DNA from: Arctopsyche grandis
Lineage: Eukaryota > Arthropoda > Insecta > Trichoptera > Hydropsychidae
Length of the DNA: 64,000 nucleotides
Direction: 5' to 3'
Assembly: GCF_051622035.1 (NCBI RefSeq)
Contig: NC_135362.1
Coordinates: forward strand, 25,877,001-25,941,000
A program made the translations under genes and the position numbers. Positions 52,925-64,000 of this stretch are shown here, in pieces. Each line of letters opens with the position of its first letter. Positions within the stretch are counted from its first letter, which is position 1. The notes under the pieces were generated by a model. The model saw only the letters and a list, made by a program, of their open reading frames with translations. It did no database searches and was not told the DNA's origin.

Positions 52925-52975
52925 GAAAATTTGCAGATAGTCGAGACGAGCACACTGAGAGAATGAACATCTTTA
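52925..52975 (-). promoter_or_regulatory. Conserved 5' non-coding exon / promoter region of kelch copy B
   Basis: The minus strand reads TCATTCTCTCAGTGTGCTC followed by GTCTCGACTA, then CACCAGAAG and a good donor GTAATAATT at about 52917. It aligns with the block upstream of copy A. The matching acceptor (TTTCAG) lies at about 52227, before the 5'UTR of the first coding exon. Conservation of a short block in otherwise divergent DNA supports a shared transcribed leader with an initiator-like TCATTC. Confidence 0.5.
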
Positions 52976-54669
52976 TCATAATATTTTCATTTAAATATTC
53001 ACTATTGAGCAAATCAATCAAATTCTGTCACTAAAAGTACAATTCACTTATATTTATAAATAACAATACAAATTTTGTTATAAATATAAAACAATACACA
53101 TTGTTTTTTACATTATAAAATACAATATATGTAATTCTAATAGGATGTAAGATAAGGATTTTTAGAGATAAATATAAAATTTGATGTATAGGTAGATCAT
53201 TCAATGAAAAATATATACATACCAGTATTTATATCCAGTAAAAATATATAATTACCAGTATTTATATACTGTTCATCAAACGACTTTTCATCAAAAAAAT
53301 TGTCAAATTCATATGTACATATGTACAATGATGATAAGAATATTTAATTTGTATTTGTTAAGATATATTTTTCAAATCAACTCAATCAATTAGATTGACA
53401 TTTTTTTGGTTCATTGTCAAGTTATCTTTATTATATTTTATTTTTCATCTTGCGCACTGTCGATTCTGCGTCTAAAATGTCAATCATCTTCGGAAAATTC
53501 GACACTTTTCTTCGACCTTTCCGTAATAAATAATATCTGAGATGTGTCAACAAGAAAATGAACATTTCTTCGCTGAAAAAAAAAAAACATAAAACGACTC
53601 GACTTTCGGCTTTTTCAATGCGCTATTGGCACACAATAGAAACTTGAAAGTTTGCACGTACCAAACCCTCCCCTGTCAACCGCTTATTGTATAAGTTTTA
53701 TGGAATATTTCGGTATATATACATACATATAAGAAATGTTTTACGAAAAGTTAAGTCGTCAAACCGCAGAATGGCGCATATAACAACATCTACACACATA
53801 GAAGATAAAACCTGTTAACTCCAAATACCCATGTCCCATATATGTACGTACGTATAATATGTACATATTAAGTTATAAACCGTGTTGGTTCGAAAGCATG
53901 TCTACGAGAGGTGCTTTGGGTTGCCTTTAGTATTATATTATGTATGAATTCCATCAATTATTATTGATAAATTAAATTGCTTCGTTGCAATGCTTATTTA
54001 GGATCTTGGATAGCTTGAACAAGCTACGGTTGAATATTATTTCATTTTCGGAATATTGGTATGGAATGTTTTAATATCGGTGATTTACGAATTTTGTGAA
54101 TACGTCTGTATTTATATTATAAATGTTATATTATTGATAGTAATTTCAATGAAGCATATTTCGATGAAACTTTATTTTGAAGGTCGAAATCCATAATTTG
54201 TAAAATAATATATAATTTGATTCGTATAAAAAATTATTATCATAATATTATCACGTATTTTTTTTTCAATGAATCGATGTATTGTTATAAAATAGATATG
54301 AATTTCATATTCAATGTAATATTCTTCATTGTTTAATATTGAAAGTATGCTTATATATTTGATCTGGATACATCGTATCAAACATCAATTTAAATTAGAT
54401 GCCTTTCACTTTTCTAAAATTAACACTAATTTAGTTTGTAATTAAGTATTCAACTAAAACTTTCAATTTTATAAAAGCCACATCTCGAATTTCTCGTAAT
54501 CATAATAGAAATTCTTTTTTTTCGAAAAAGTAAGGTCTATCATAATATTTATTCATCATATTGCAATCGATTGAATTGTATTTTTTGCTATTTTTCAAAA
54601 ATTTGAAATATTATATTATGTATGAAATATTATACTATTATAATATATAATAATATTATTATACATATA
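52976..54669. other. Non-coding
   Basis: Very AT-rich, no gene or clear element; region upstream of the kelch copy B promoter. Confidence 0.4.
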
Positions 54670-55187
54670 CTAGTGTTGTGCCCGTTGATTGCAATGAATG
54701 GTTCCGCAAAGGAATTGATACGCGAATTAAAATAAAGTTATATATGTACATATGTTATATATAAATATAATGTATAGGCATGCGCATGTATTCAAAGTGA
54801 AATTTTGAGTGCCCGCATTACACGCTCGCTGTTTCAACCCGTTCACTCATTAAACTCTCCCGCACAGCGCATCTGGCGCTGACGTCACCCGTTCCATGTC
54901 AGGTGCTCAATATCAAGAGCACATGTCAGATTCTCTTCACCCCCACCACCCCCGCTACCCCGCTTCCCCGCGTCTCCTCGACACGATCAGTCGTCACGCC
55001 ATATCCCTATAGCCGATGCTTAAAATGCACTCATTGGTCAGAATGTATCGTCGTTGCTCTAATTGGTCAAACGTTTTAGTCCACATGGACCACTTCACGC
55101 TGATTGGTTGTGCGCGTGTATTTATTTTATTAAATATCTCTATGCCCAACATATATGTTTATACACATACATACATATATAAAGACC
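54670..55187 (-). mobile_element. Probable Helitron, about 0.5 kb, G+C-rich interior
   Basis: The minus strand ends CAACGGGCACAACACTAG|T, with CTAG as CTRR and a T flank; a similar end lies at about 49605. The 5' end may be TCTTTATATATGTATG at 55185, but the preceding base is G rather than A. The interior is G+C-rich, with three ATTGG (CCAAT-box) motifs at 55030-55110. No ORF. Confidence 0.45.
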
Positions 55188-56744
55188 GAACAATTACAAT
55201 TCTTTTTTAGGTAGTAAACTTTACGTTTTGACTAATTAGTAATGTCGTAGTCAAAAAATCGATGAAAGAATTTTCGCCTTTTGTCTTAATTTACAAGGAC
55301 AATTCTTTTACGTGAGAATCTTTTGCAAATATTAACTATGCAAGTTGACGCTTTGGAATGTAACCCGATTCCAAGCTTTTGAGTGCATTAGAATTGTTTT
55401 TCAGAAGCATTAAATTCCTAATGTCCGTGATCAATTCCGCCAATTGATTACCCGTTCAAAAAATTACAGAACATTTGCTAAACATGCGAACAAAAGCTCT
55501 TCAACTAATGCTCATCAAAACTATCAAATTGTTTAAGTACATTGTATATAGTATAAGATATACTACATATATACAATGATTCATTGTAATGACGTGGATT
55601 TTAAGCTACAATAAATTGTGTTTACGACGCCGTTTAAATCAGTTTACGTTTAAATCATTTAACGACACCGTTTAAATCAGTTTACCAAACCGTTTAAATC
55701 AGTTTATGACAAAACGATTCATGGATAAAGAATGAGTATCGCATATGCTTTGATCTTAGCAACGTGTGTTCGATTGAAATTCACATGTACATATATTGTA
55801 TTATGTATATAGGTGAAATATAGCAGTAAACTTGATTATGGCCCAATATGAAATATTAATAAAGTGTAAGGGGTAGAGAGGATAAGCCACGGTATTGATT
55901 GAACATGTCCATTTTGCCTAATGACTCTCGGGAAACCCTTTTCCATTAAGCCCGACCTGTTATTGCGTGGCCGATTTTGTTTGTTTATTTATCGATTTCG
56001 AATCATAACATGTTCATCCCTCAACAACGAGCCTCGTTGTACGAGTGAAAATAAAAAAAAATGATTTATTACCTCGGTGGGAAATTTATGCATGATCATA
56101 CCTTTCGAGAGTTCGTTAGCATGTTGATCACAATATTCATAGGTGGTTTGAATATCGTGTTTTTTTCTGTTTTGCATATCACTTTTAGTTGTGTGCATTT
56201 ATGTGATCGGTTGGTGCAAGTTATTATCGAGGTTGTGCAGGCTGAAGGATGGAAATTGTGGAAAATCCTTTGCGCGGGAGCTTTCCCACGACGCTTTGAG
56301 TGGCACGTGTTTCGCAAAAGCTCTTCCAGCACGTGTTTCGTGCAATAAAAGCCTTTGTTTGGAATCCTGCTGGGTTTCTCAGTATCGCTATAACACCTTA
56401 AATGCCCCTCGCGCATATTTTAACTGGTTCATGTCTATTTTTTTTCTACTTAAAGTGCAATAATTGGTTTTCAAGAAGTAAAAAATCGATCGAATGATGT
56501 TTGATGGTTTAAATCCTTATTGTGAATTTGTCACTCAGAATCTGAAAAATTTGATCGTTTGTAAGTTTCGAAATTTCAAAAGCGGCTTCCAACATTTATA
56601 TTTTACTAAATAGAGTTGAATGTTTGTTTATCTGTTACAAAAATTTTCAGTTTTCTATTTAGAATCATCAATTTATCCTGTTTCATAGGTTTAATATTGA
56701 CATATTTTGAACATTTTTCCAACTTCCATCCACTAAATTTAATT
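55188..56744. other. Non-coding, with a short tandem motif
   Basis: CCGTTTAAATCAGTTTA recurs three times at 55630-55710 with spacing of about 20-45 bp. GCACGTGTTTCG occurs twice at 56298-56341. No gene recognised. Confidence 0.4.
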
Positions 56745-56782
56745 TTTATTTTTTCATACATATTATATGTATATAAAAGGAG

Positions 56783-57167
56783 GGTCTACCTCACGGGCCG
56801 GAATGTGAAATGCCGGAAAATGCAAATATCGGAAGGCAAAGATCGAAAATCAAAAGATCTTAAGTCGAAAGATAAAAAAGGCGCATGGTAAACAGTATAT
56901 ACTCTCTTAATTTGCGCGAGCAGGATGCAACAGGAACAATAGGAACAGGCTTTTCCTCCCGTATTAATGTTCGCGCGCAGAATACGGGAGGAAAAGCCTG
57001 TTCCTCTTGTTCCTGTTGTATCCTGCTCGCGCAAATTAAGTGAGTATGTACCGTTTACCATGCACCCTTTTTTTTGATCTTTCGATTTAAGATCTTTCGA
57101 TTTTCGATCTTTGCCTTCCGATATTTGCGTTTTCCGGCATTTCACATTCTGGCCCGTCACGGAGACC
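56783..57167. mobile_element. Fold-back element, 385 bp, almost wholly palindromic
   Basis: The left arm 56783-56965 and right arm 56981-57167 are near-perfect inverted copies around a 15-nt loop. Outer ends are GGTCTACCTCACGGGCC and, reverse-complemented, GGTCTCCGTGACGGGCC. It is inserted in the conserved 3' end of a SINE. A second copy starts at 63888. No ORF. Confidence 0.8.
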
Positions 57168-57563
57168 GATAACAGGTAAACCCCAATGTACCTTCCTGGC
57201 CAATTACAAACATCGATATACTTTTTTTTTAGAATAATTTTTAGCTCAGCATCATAGAGACATCTATGGATAAATTTTGATAAACTTACATTTTCGGAGC
57301 ATTTTTTTTTTGTAATATAAGTCGTCAAATTTTGAGATGCTGAAAAACACAAAATTTATGGACAAATTTGCAGCCATTTTGGACGAATTAGCGAATTAGG
57401 TAAATCTTGCCAATTTGTTGGAATCGTTTCAATTAAAAAACAGATAAATTGGCAAGTCTGATAGGAGTCATAAACCATGGTCTGGCCAACAGCAACCAGT
57501 GGTACTCGAACCCATGACCACTATGTTCGAAGGCTTATATGCTAACCACTAGTATAAGCTGGT
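57168..57563 (-). mobile_element. tRNA-derived SINE split by the fold-back element
   Basis: The minus strand has ACCAGCTTATACTAGTGG, TTAGCATATAAG and B-box GGGTTCGAGTACC, body, then GGAAGGTACATTGGGGTTTAC. The remaining GGAAGG..tail part lies on the other side of the fold-back, at about 56745-56782. First head type. Confidence 0.72.
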
Positions 57564-60500
57564 GGTTAAAATTTTAAATTGAAAAATGTATATTTATGTA
57601 ACGGATAAATAAACAAACACATTTCTTTACAGTCAGAATTTTTTTTCAGTATTATTATGTAGGGTTTATTTGCTCATAACTTTCTAAGCTAAGATTACTT
57701 GCATGTAATCTTAGCTTCATGACTCCAGAATTGTTCATTCCATCTTCCGGAATTTATTTTATACCATTATACATTGATCTATATTTAACTTATTTTAAAT
57801 TTATTACATTTTAGAAATCAATATGTGGATATACAAATGTAGAAAAACAAATGTGTAACTAATTTATACACACTCTTGTACACACATTTTCACTTATCAT
57901 CTCGCGAAGTTTAGACAGAAACGTCGCAAAGGGTGGTTTCAGTGTTTTGCGGTTGTGAAAGGGTCAAAACCCCTTTCCCATCGCCTAGCGCCGCAAGAAA
58001 GGGAAAAACTCTCCTTCTTGGGTCCACAAGGAGAGATAAAGTTTGAGAGAGAGATATAGCGATTGCAAGCTAGTAATTATGCTGTCGGAAGTTTTTCCTT
58101 CGCCGGCGGATGAACGACCACGCAATTACGCTTTACAAAAGCCGGAAAAATATTTTCCGGCCGTATCCACTGGGAAAAATATGAGAAAATGCACGGCGAA
58201 TTTATATATATACGTTTGTACATTTTTAAATTTCGATTATGTGCCCGCCTCGTTGTGATCCTTAAAACCGTGGTAGGATTTTGCGAATAAGTACAGTTTT
58301 CCTTGCCGTGGGAAAATTCAGAGTTTCTGAGGGAAAATTTTGATTTTTGCTGGCCGCTTGCTCAACGATCCCTTTTACAATGATTGAACCAATAATGGAT
58401 TCAAGCAGAAGGAACTTTCAATAGTAAAACTAGGCTTTGGTGCGGATGATGACTATTAAAAACGATTGTTGATAATTCCACTCGTATTTGTAAATGCATA
58501 TATTGGTGAAAATGTACGTCCTACATACATATACAGACATATATATACAGAATTTAAAAAACATAAAAACGCACAGTAAATGTACTCATCTGTTACTTAA
58601 TAATCACGTTACAGTATGTAATTATAAAAATATTAAAAATATATTTATATATACATATGTATGTATTCACCATCATTATTGAGTTCCAAAATTTAATTTG
58701 AAATGTAATTAAGACATTCAATACATACACAGAAATGAATATAAATTAACAAAGAAAATGTTTCAAGTCAGACTTTTCAATTAATATGCAATTAAATATT
58801 ATTTAAACTCAGTGTGTCAGACAATAGATCAAAAGGCAACATTAATCATACAATACAATAAAAAGTATGCATGTCTACAATATACGTATGTATATATAAA
58901 ATGACGCATTTCTAAAACCAGGGCGACAAAATCACAAACACTGTTATTTCATTTGACAAGGTCGATGTATGTATAATTCGTACAATAGTAATAGTAATAA
59001 ATTTTATAGCATAAACGAAACGAACGAGCTTTCGCTCGCAATTTCAAGTTTAGCTTACCGTCACGTACGCCTATTTAATAACTATTTATTCGAACTGGGC
59101 AGTCGTTATTTCCAGGGATGATTTCATCTAAACGTTAACCGATAAGTCGAAACGATGTAAATAAACGTAAATATAACGATTATTAGTAGAGGCTATGCGA
59201 TGCTAATTATCATACATGTAAGTAACACAAGATATGATGAAAATTATCGCACTGTACAGATCTTAATATATATATGTAAATATTAAAACTAACGATTGCG
59301 TCTTATTTCCACTACTATTTTTTATAAATTTTAATATAATCGGTTAATTGTTGGGGTTGTAATCAATATTTTTCCGAGACATGCATTGAATTTTGTCGTG
59401 AGAGGTTCCCTATATATATTTTATAAATTTTGCAGGAAAAATATAAGCATATGATGATTGAAATTCGATTTATAATGTTTTTATATAAAGTTTCGATTTC
59501 TCTAAAGATTAACTTCCATCAGATTATTTTGATGACAGTTTCAGACTTCTTTTAGTTGTTAACAGATAAAGAAATATGATTCCGTCTTTTATTTAAAGCG
59601 TTTGGCCATTTATGTATGAATATCTCTCAGAATATGAAATCGTTACATTCGTATATAATGTACATATTTGGTTTATTAAAACAACTAAATAAAATTGATT
59701 TTATCGTATAATTATATCATTCAGTTTCGAAACGAGCAACTGTCGATTATTGAATTGAGAAAGAGTACTTCAAAATCGATGTTTCTGATGGCTTCTTGTC
59801 ACATCAATTTGTCAAAATCTATTGTATCAATCGATCTTTAGGGGGAAAATAATGTTCTTCGTCGTAGGATTTTTTTTTTATATATGTACATGTTCTATAT
59901 CCAAAGGAAATGTACAAATGTATTATGTACATATATGTATATCTCATTTAAGTCGATGAATGTTGTCAAATCTAAATTTATAATAATAGAAAAGCGTTGA
60001 ATGTTATTAGAATCTAGCACATGTATATTAACATACGTTTCTTAAAAATATTTCGTAACATATTTTGTAAAGTTGAGATATTGTATGCACATCCATGTGT
60101 AAAGGCCAATTGGAAAAATTTTTTATGACCTAAATTTGTACATATATTCCTAATTTAATTGAATCTTTTATAACTTCAGTTGGACCTTATTGCCTTCTAT
60201 TAAGATTTATGATATGCATACACATATGTCGAGAGTGTATCTTAGTATTATAATAATTGACGAAATTATCATTGTATTACAATAAAAAATATATGACAAT
60301 TTTATATAGGTAGATAATAGGGAGATATAACAATGAATAAGATAATTTCATTTCTCAGAAATCCAACAGCCTTTAATCGTCTAAATCTTTAAATAAAACT
60401 TACTCATAAAAATGACTCAAGCAGTACATTTTTTTTGTTAGATAACGATATATAAACAATGAGATATAATTTAACATAAACAATACAGTTCATTGATAAT

Positions 60501-60629
60501 AATCATTCATTAAATAGCTTTCCATCGCCATAACGATGAGATATCAGATATTTCTCTTTAACTAAACTTAAATCACTTTCAGTTATACATACGTATACAT
60601 ATGTATGTACACGTATACATATCAATTAT

Positions 60630-60632
<3 letters not shown>
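57564..60632. other. Non-coding
   Basis: No gene. A G+C-richer patch at 57900-58340 contains GCCGGAAAAATATTTTCCGGC, a perfect palindrome (58141-58161), and other GGAAAA motifs. The rest is AT-rich. Confidence 0.4.
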
Positions 60633-60713
<81 letters not shown>

Positions 60714-60714
60714 C

Positions 60715-60781
<67 letters not shown>

Positions 60782-60793
60782 TATACATATACA

Positions 60794-60882
<89 letters not shown>

Positions 60883-60883
60883 G

Positions 60884-60921
<38 letters not shown>
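60633..60921. repeat. (TA)n microsatellite with ACATATGTATAT interruptions
   Basis: About 290 bp of TA dinucleotides broken by ACATACATATGT-type blocks. Long Tyr-Ile open frames in several frames are repeat artefacts. It continues on the other side of the Helitron at 62762. Confidence 0.9.
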
Positions 60922-60924
<3 letters not shown>

Positions 60925-61140
60925 AATCTATAATTTGGAAAGAGACTTTGTATGTATGTAAATATCCTTGGTCGTCGTCGTCGTCTTCGTCCGTAGATCG
61001 GTGACGTCATCGAACACGTGATTCGATTTTTTTTTTTTCGATCCATGGGCGCCGATTTGTTTTTTTCGTTTCAATGGATTCACCCCCGCGGGGGCGCAAG
61101 GCGAGTAGCTTCATGGGGCCCCGCCAGGGGCGCCACAAGG

Positions 61141-61815
61141 GGCGCAGCCCCGTGGGGCCCCAGCCTCATGGGGCGCAGCCCCATGGGGCTCAAAAGGGGG
61201 CGCCACAAGGGGCGCAGTCCCATGGGGCTCAAAAGGGGGCGCCACGAGGGGCGCAGCCCCGTGGGGCCCCGGGGGGGCCCAGCCTCATGGGGCGCAGCCC
61301 CATGGGGCTCAAAAGGGGGCGCCACGAGGGGCGCAGCCCCGTGGGGCCCCAGCCTCATGGGGCGCAGCCCCATGGGGCTCAAAAGGGGGCGCCAACAGGG
61401 GCACAGCCCCGTGGGGCCCCGAAGGGGGCCCGGGGGGCCGAGCCTCATGGGGCGCAGCCCCATGGGGCTCAAAAGGGGGCGCCACAAGGGGCGCAGCCCC
61501 GTGGGGCCCCGAAGGGGGCCCGGGGGGCCCAGCCTCATGGGGCGCAGCCCCATGAGGCTCAAAAGGGGGCGCCACAAGGGGCGCAGCCCCGTGGGGCCCC
61601 GAAGGGGGCCCGGGGGGCCCAGCCTCATGGGGCGCAGCCCCATGGGGCTCAAAAGGGGGCGCCACAAGGGGCGCAGCCCCGTGGGGCCCCGAAGGGGGCC
61701 CGGGGGGCCCAGCCTCATGGGGCGCAGCCCCATGGGGCTCAAAAGGGGGCGCCACAAGGGGCGCAGCCCCGTGGGGCCCCGAAGGGGGCCCGGGGGGCCC
61801 AGCCTCATGGGGCGC
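61141..61815. repeat. 90-bp GC-rich tandem array
   Basis: AGCCTCATGGGGCGCAGCCC recurs at 61441, 61531, 61621, 61711 and 61801, exactly 90 bp apart; shorter, irregular units lie to the left. The unit contains palindromes GAGCCCCATGGGGCTC-type and GGGGCCCC. Because 90 is a multiple of three and units lack stops, several frames on both strands stay open for over 240 codons. Confidence 0.9.
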
Positions 61816-62510
61816 AAGCCCTAATAGGCATTAACTAAGGGGGGCGAAGCCCTAGACGGCAATTAATCATGGGGGCGCGGAGGGGCGAAGCCCTAAAAGG
61901 CAACTGATCATGGGGGCGAAGCCTTAGACGGCATTTAATCATGGGGGCGCGGAGGGGCGAAGCCCTAAAAGGCATTAACTAAGGGGGGCGAAGCCCTAAA
62001 CGGCAATTAATCTTGGGGGCGCGGGGGGCGAAGCCCTAAAAGGCAACTGATCATGGGGGCGAAGCCTTAGACGGCATTTAATCATGGGGGCGCGGAGGGG
62101 CGAAGCCCTAAAAGGCATTAACTAAGGGGGGCGAAGCCCTAAACGGCAATTAATCTTGGGGGCGTGGGGGGCGAAGCCCTAAAAGGCAACTGATCATGGG
62201 AGCGAAGCCTTAGACGGCATTTAATCATGGGGGCGCGGAGGGGCGAAGCCCTAAAAGGCATTAACTAAGGGGGGCGAAGCCCTAAACGGCAATTAATCTT
62301 GGGGGCGCGGGGGGCGAAGCCCTAAAAGGCATTAACTAAGGGGGGCGAAGCCCTAGACGGCATTTAATCATGGGGGTGCGGAGGGGCGAAGCCCTAAAAG
62401 GCATTAACTAAGGGGGGCGAAGCCCTTAACGGCAATTGCTCATGGGGCGTGGAGGGGCGAAGCCCTAGAAGGCAAAGGCTCAGGGGGGCGCCGAGGGCGA
62501 AGCCCTAGAA
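61816..62510. repeat. Second GC-rich array, GGGCGAAGCCCTAAAAGGC type, 143-bp higher-order period
   Basis: Short units built on GGGGCGAAGCCCTA followed by AAAGGCA or GACGGCA alternate. AACTGATCATGGG recurs at 61902, 62045 and 62188, a constant 143 bp. Unlike the first array it contains stops. Confidence 0.85.
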
Positions 62511-62514
62511 GGCA

Positions 62515-62690
62515 AAAAAAATTGATTTTTTTTTTTGATTTTTTAAAAAAAAATTTTTTAATTTTTTTTTAATTTTTTTTTAATTTTTTTTTTATTTTTT
62601 TTTTAATTTTTTTTTTTGATTTTTTTATTTATTTTTTTTTTATTTTTTTTTTTAATTTTTAAATTTTTTTTTAATTTTTTTTTTTTTTTA
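62515..62690. repeat. T-rich homopolymer array (AATTTTTTTT)n
   Basis: Runs of 8-13 T separated by AA or GA; low complexity, directly before the conserved Helitron 3' end. Confidence 0.9.
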
Positions 62691-62760
62691 ATTAAATTAG
62701 CTTAGTCATGTTTAAGCGGTTTATATTATAAACACTGAGCGAAGCCGGGTAATACAGCTA

Positions 62761-62761
<1 letters not shown>

Positions 62762-62820
<59 letters not shown>
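62762..62820. repeat. (TA)n microsatellite, right part of the split tract
   Basis: Continuation of the tract ending at 60921. Confidence 0.9.
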
Positions 62821-62823
<3 letters not shown>

Positions 62824-63887
62824 ATAAAATCGTAAAGATTTTTGCTTCTGTCTAATATGAGAGCATGATACATGAGTGCAGTTTTCGTAGCAGAAAGTGC
62901 ATGGAAATTTTTCCCTACCGTAGGAAAATTTCGCCTCTTGTGCATCATCGACGGGAGGAAAACGCCAAAGCGTCGAAAGTTTCTACGGGGAAAAGGTCGA
63001 CAAGTTCGCCGCGGATTTTGTACCGGGAAAAACTTTCCCGACGGAAAATTCGATTCGCAACAAAAGCCCGTCGACAACAACGAAAAGCGCGAAACTTTTA
63101 AGTGTTCCAACAGCCGACCGCCTAATTAGGAATATTTTCAGGGGAAAGTCAGATGATTTCCGAGACATTTTCAAAGTTCGCATCCCCAGATTTCACCCTC
63201 GTTTTGTTTTTTACAGTTATTTTCTATTTGAAACGTCAATGATATTTCACGGGCTCCCATCGGATTCAATCTATTTCATTTATTTATTGAAAAATCAACA
63301 GACGATAGATGTAGAAATGCATAAAATGCAATTTAAATCAGAAATCATCAAAACATTTTCTCATTTTCTATGGATATTCTCCTTTCTAATAACCAGGCTA
63401 TATATTTTATACTCACCCTATATTATACCGATTAATAATGTTTTTAATTTGAGAAAAACGACCGGTCCTTTTTTAATGAGAATTAGTCTAATCTGCGACG
63501 CGTCCGTGCCATAAATATTTATGAAATTAAATCTTGAAACACTGTCTCTGTGAATGGATTTTCTGTGTACAATTAAATTATTCTCGGGTAGAAGAGGGTG
63601 TATAATATAAGTGTAGTTGATGAATACCCACGTATTAGCATATAAATTTGATTTATGGCGCGACGAAAAAAATTAAAGTGAATTACGACCAGTTTTATAC
63701 TTCAGTCATTGTTATCAATACTAATTATTATTATTGGAATTGGTTTATTATGCCTAAACCAAAAATTCTTAGGAAAACGCACGCATATTATATACAAATA
63801 TGTATTATTTATTATTTTATTACATACATAAATCATATGTGCCGTCACAGGAATTACCCCAAGGTGACACATATGTATGTATGTACG
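62821..63887. other. Non-coding, GGAAAA-rich patch at 62890-63110
   Basis: The patch has TTTTTCCCTACCGTAGGAAA and CGGGAAAAACTTTCCCGACG palindrome-like motifs. Around 63277-63330 a piece of the LINE 3'-end-like repeat seen at 24886 recurs. No gene seen. Confidence 0.4.
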
Positions 63888-64000
63888 GGTCTACGTGACG
63901 AGACAGAATGTTAAATGACAGAAAACGCAAATATCGGAAGGCAAAGATCGAAAATCGAAAGATCGAAAATCGAAAGATCTTAAGTCGAAAGATCAAAAAA
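63888..64000. mobile_element. Second copy of the fold-back element, cut by the window edge
   Basis: GGTCTACGTGACGAGACAGA, then AATATCGGAAGGCAAAGATC and AGATCTTAAGTCGAAAGATC match the left arm at 56783. It has one extra GATCGAAAATCGAAA unit. The right side lies outside the window. Confidence 0.75.

Larger units (their letters stand above)
60922..62761 (+). mobile_element. Helitron, 1.84 kb, carrying GC-rich tandem arrays
   Basis: Begins A|TCTAATCTATAATTTGGAAA and ends GAGCGAAGCCGGGTAATACAG then CTAG|T. Both flanks are (TA)n, so the insertion split one microsatellite at an AT step. The ends match the 223-bp copy at 13498. Just before the 3' end is the imperfect hairpin GTTTATATTATAAAC. The interior has a unique part (to 61080), two tandem arrays and an A/T homopolymer-rich stretch (62515-62690). 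No helicase or Rep frame, so it is non-autonomous. Confidence 0.7.

Noticed and set aside
56786..57352. 188-codon minus-strand frame
   Set aside because: Lies across the fold-back palindrome and SINE; openness follows from the repeat, and the two ends of the peptide mirror each other.
61018..61838. Gly/Pro/Arg-rich frames of about 250 codons
   Set aside because: Direct result of a 90-bp stop-free tandem repeat; frames overlap on both strands and no domain is present.

Overview
The window is nuclear DNA of an animal, most probably an insect. It is AT-rich, full of ACATATGTATGTAC-type microsatellite, and carries spliceosomal introns with GT..AG borders, RTE- and Jockey-type LINEs, tRNA-derived SINEs, Helitrons and many small DNA transposons. 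There is no bacterial gene organisation. The order of insect cannot be decided from the sequence alone.

Two host genes can be supported, both on the minus strand and both rebuilt here exon by exon. They are tandem paralogues: a 286-residue gene (38124..40229) and a 304-residue gene (46171..52172). Each has six coding exons with identical intron phases (0,0,2,0,1), and each encodes exactly six kelch repeats with no BTB or BACK domain. A short upstream non-coding exon is also conserved between them (about 40540-40605 and 52925-52975). They look like a duplicated stand-alone beta-propeller gene. The large introns of the second copy are full of transposons.

Layout: 1-820, 5' part of a Jockey-like LINE (minus strand, runs off the left edge). 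1.9-2.4 kb, fold-back element with 8-bp target duplication. 2.4-13.4 kb, non-coding DNA with several SINEs and two MITEs. 13.5 kb, short Helitron. 14.1-14.5 kb, solo LTR. 18.8-21 kb, LINE 3' ends. 21.6-24.9 kb, piggyBac-like candidate, Helitron ends and dead LINE fragments. 25.6-33.0 kb, two almost identical full-length RTE LINEs head to tail, both with intact endonuclease/reverse-transcriptase ORFs. 37.6-37.9 kb, second LTR. 38.1-40.6 kb, first kelch gene. 40.8-44.9 kb, Helitron-related element split by a Jockey-like LINE. 45.2-45.7 kb, SINE. 46.2-53 kb, second kelch gene, with LINE fragments, an inverted-repeat element, a MITE and a hAT-like element in its introns. 54.7-55.2 kb, probable Helitron. 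56.7-57.6 kb, large fold-back element nested in a SINE. 60.6-62.8 kb, a Helitron carrying two very GC-rich tandem arrays, inserted in a (TA)n microsatellite. The right edge cuts a second copy of the fold-back element.

Most long open frames here are transposon proteins, their antisense shadows, or stop-free microsatellites. The main points of interest are the BTB-less kelch pair, the GC-rich arrays inside the Helitron, and several nested insertions that give relative ages.
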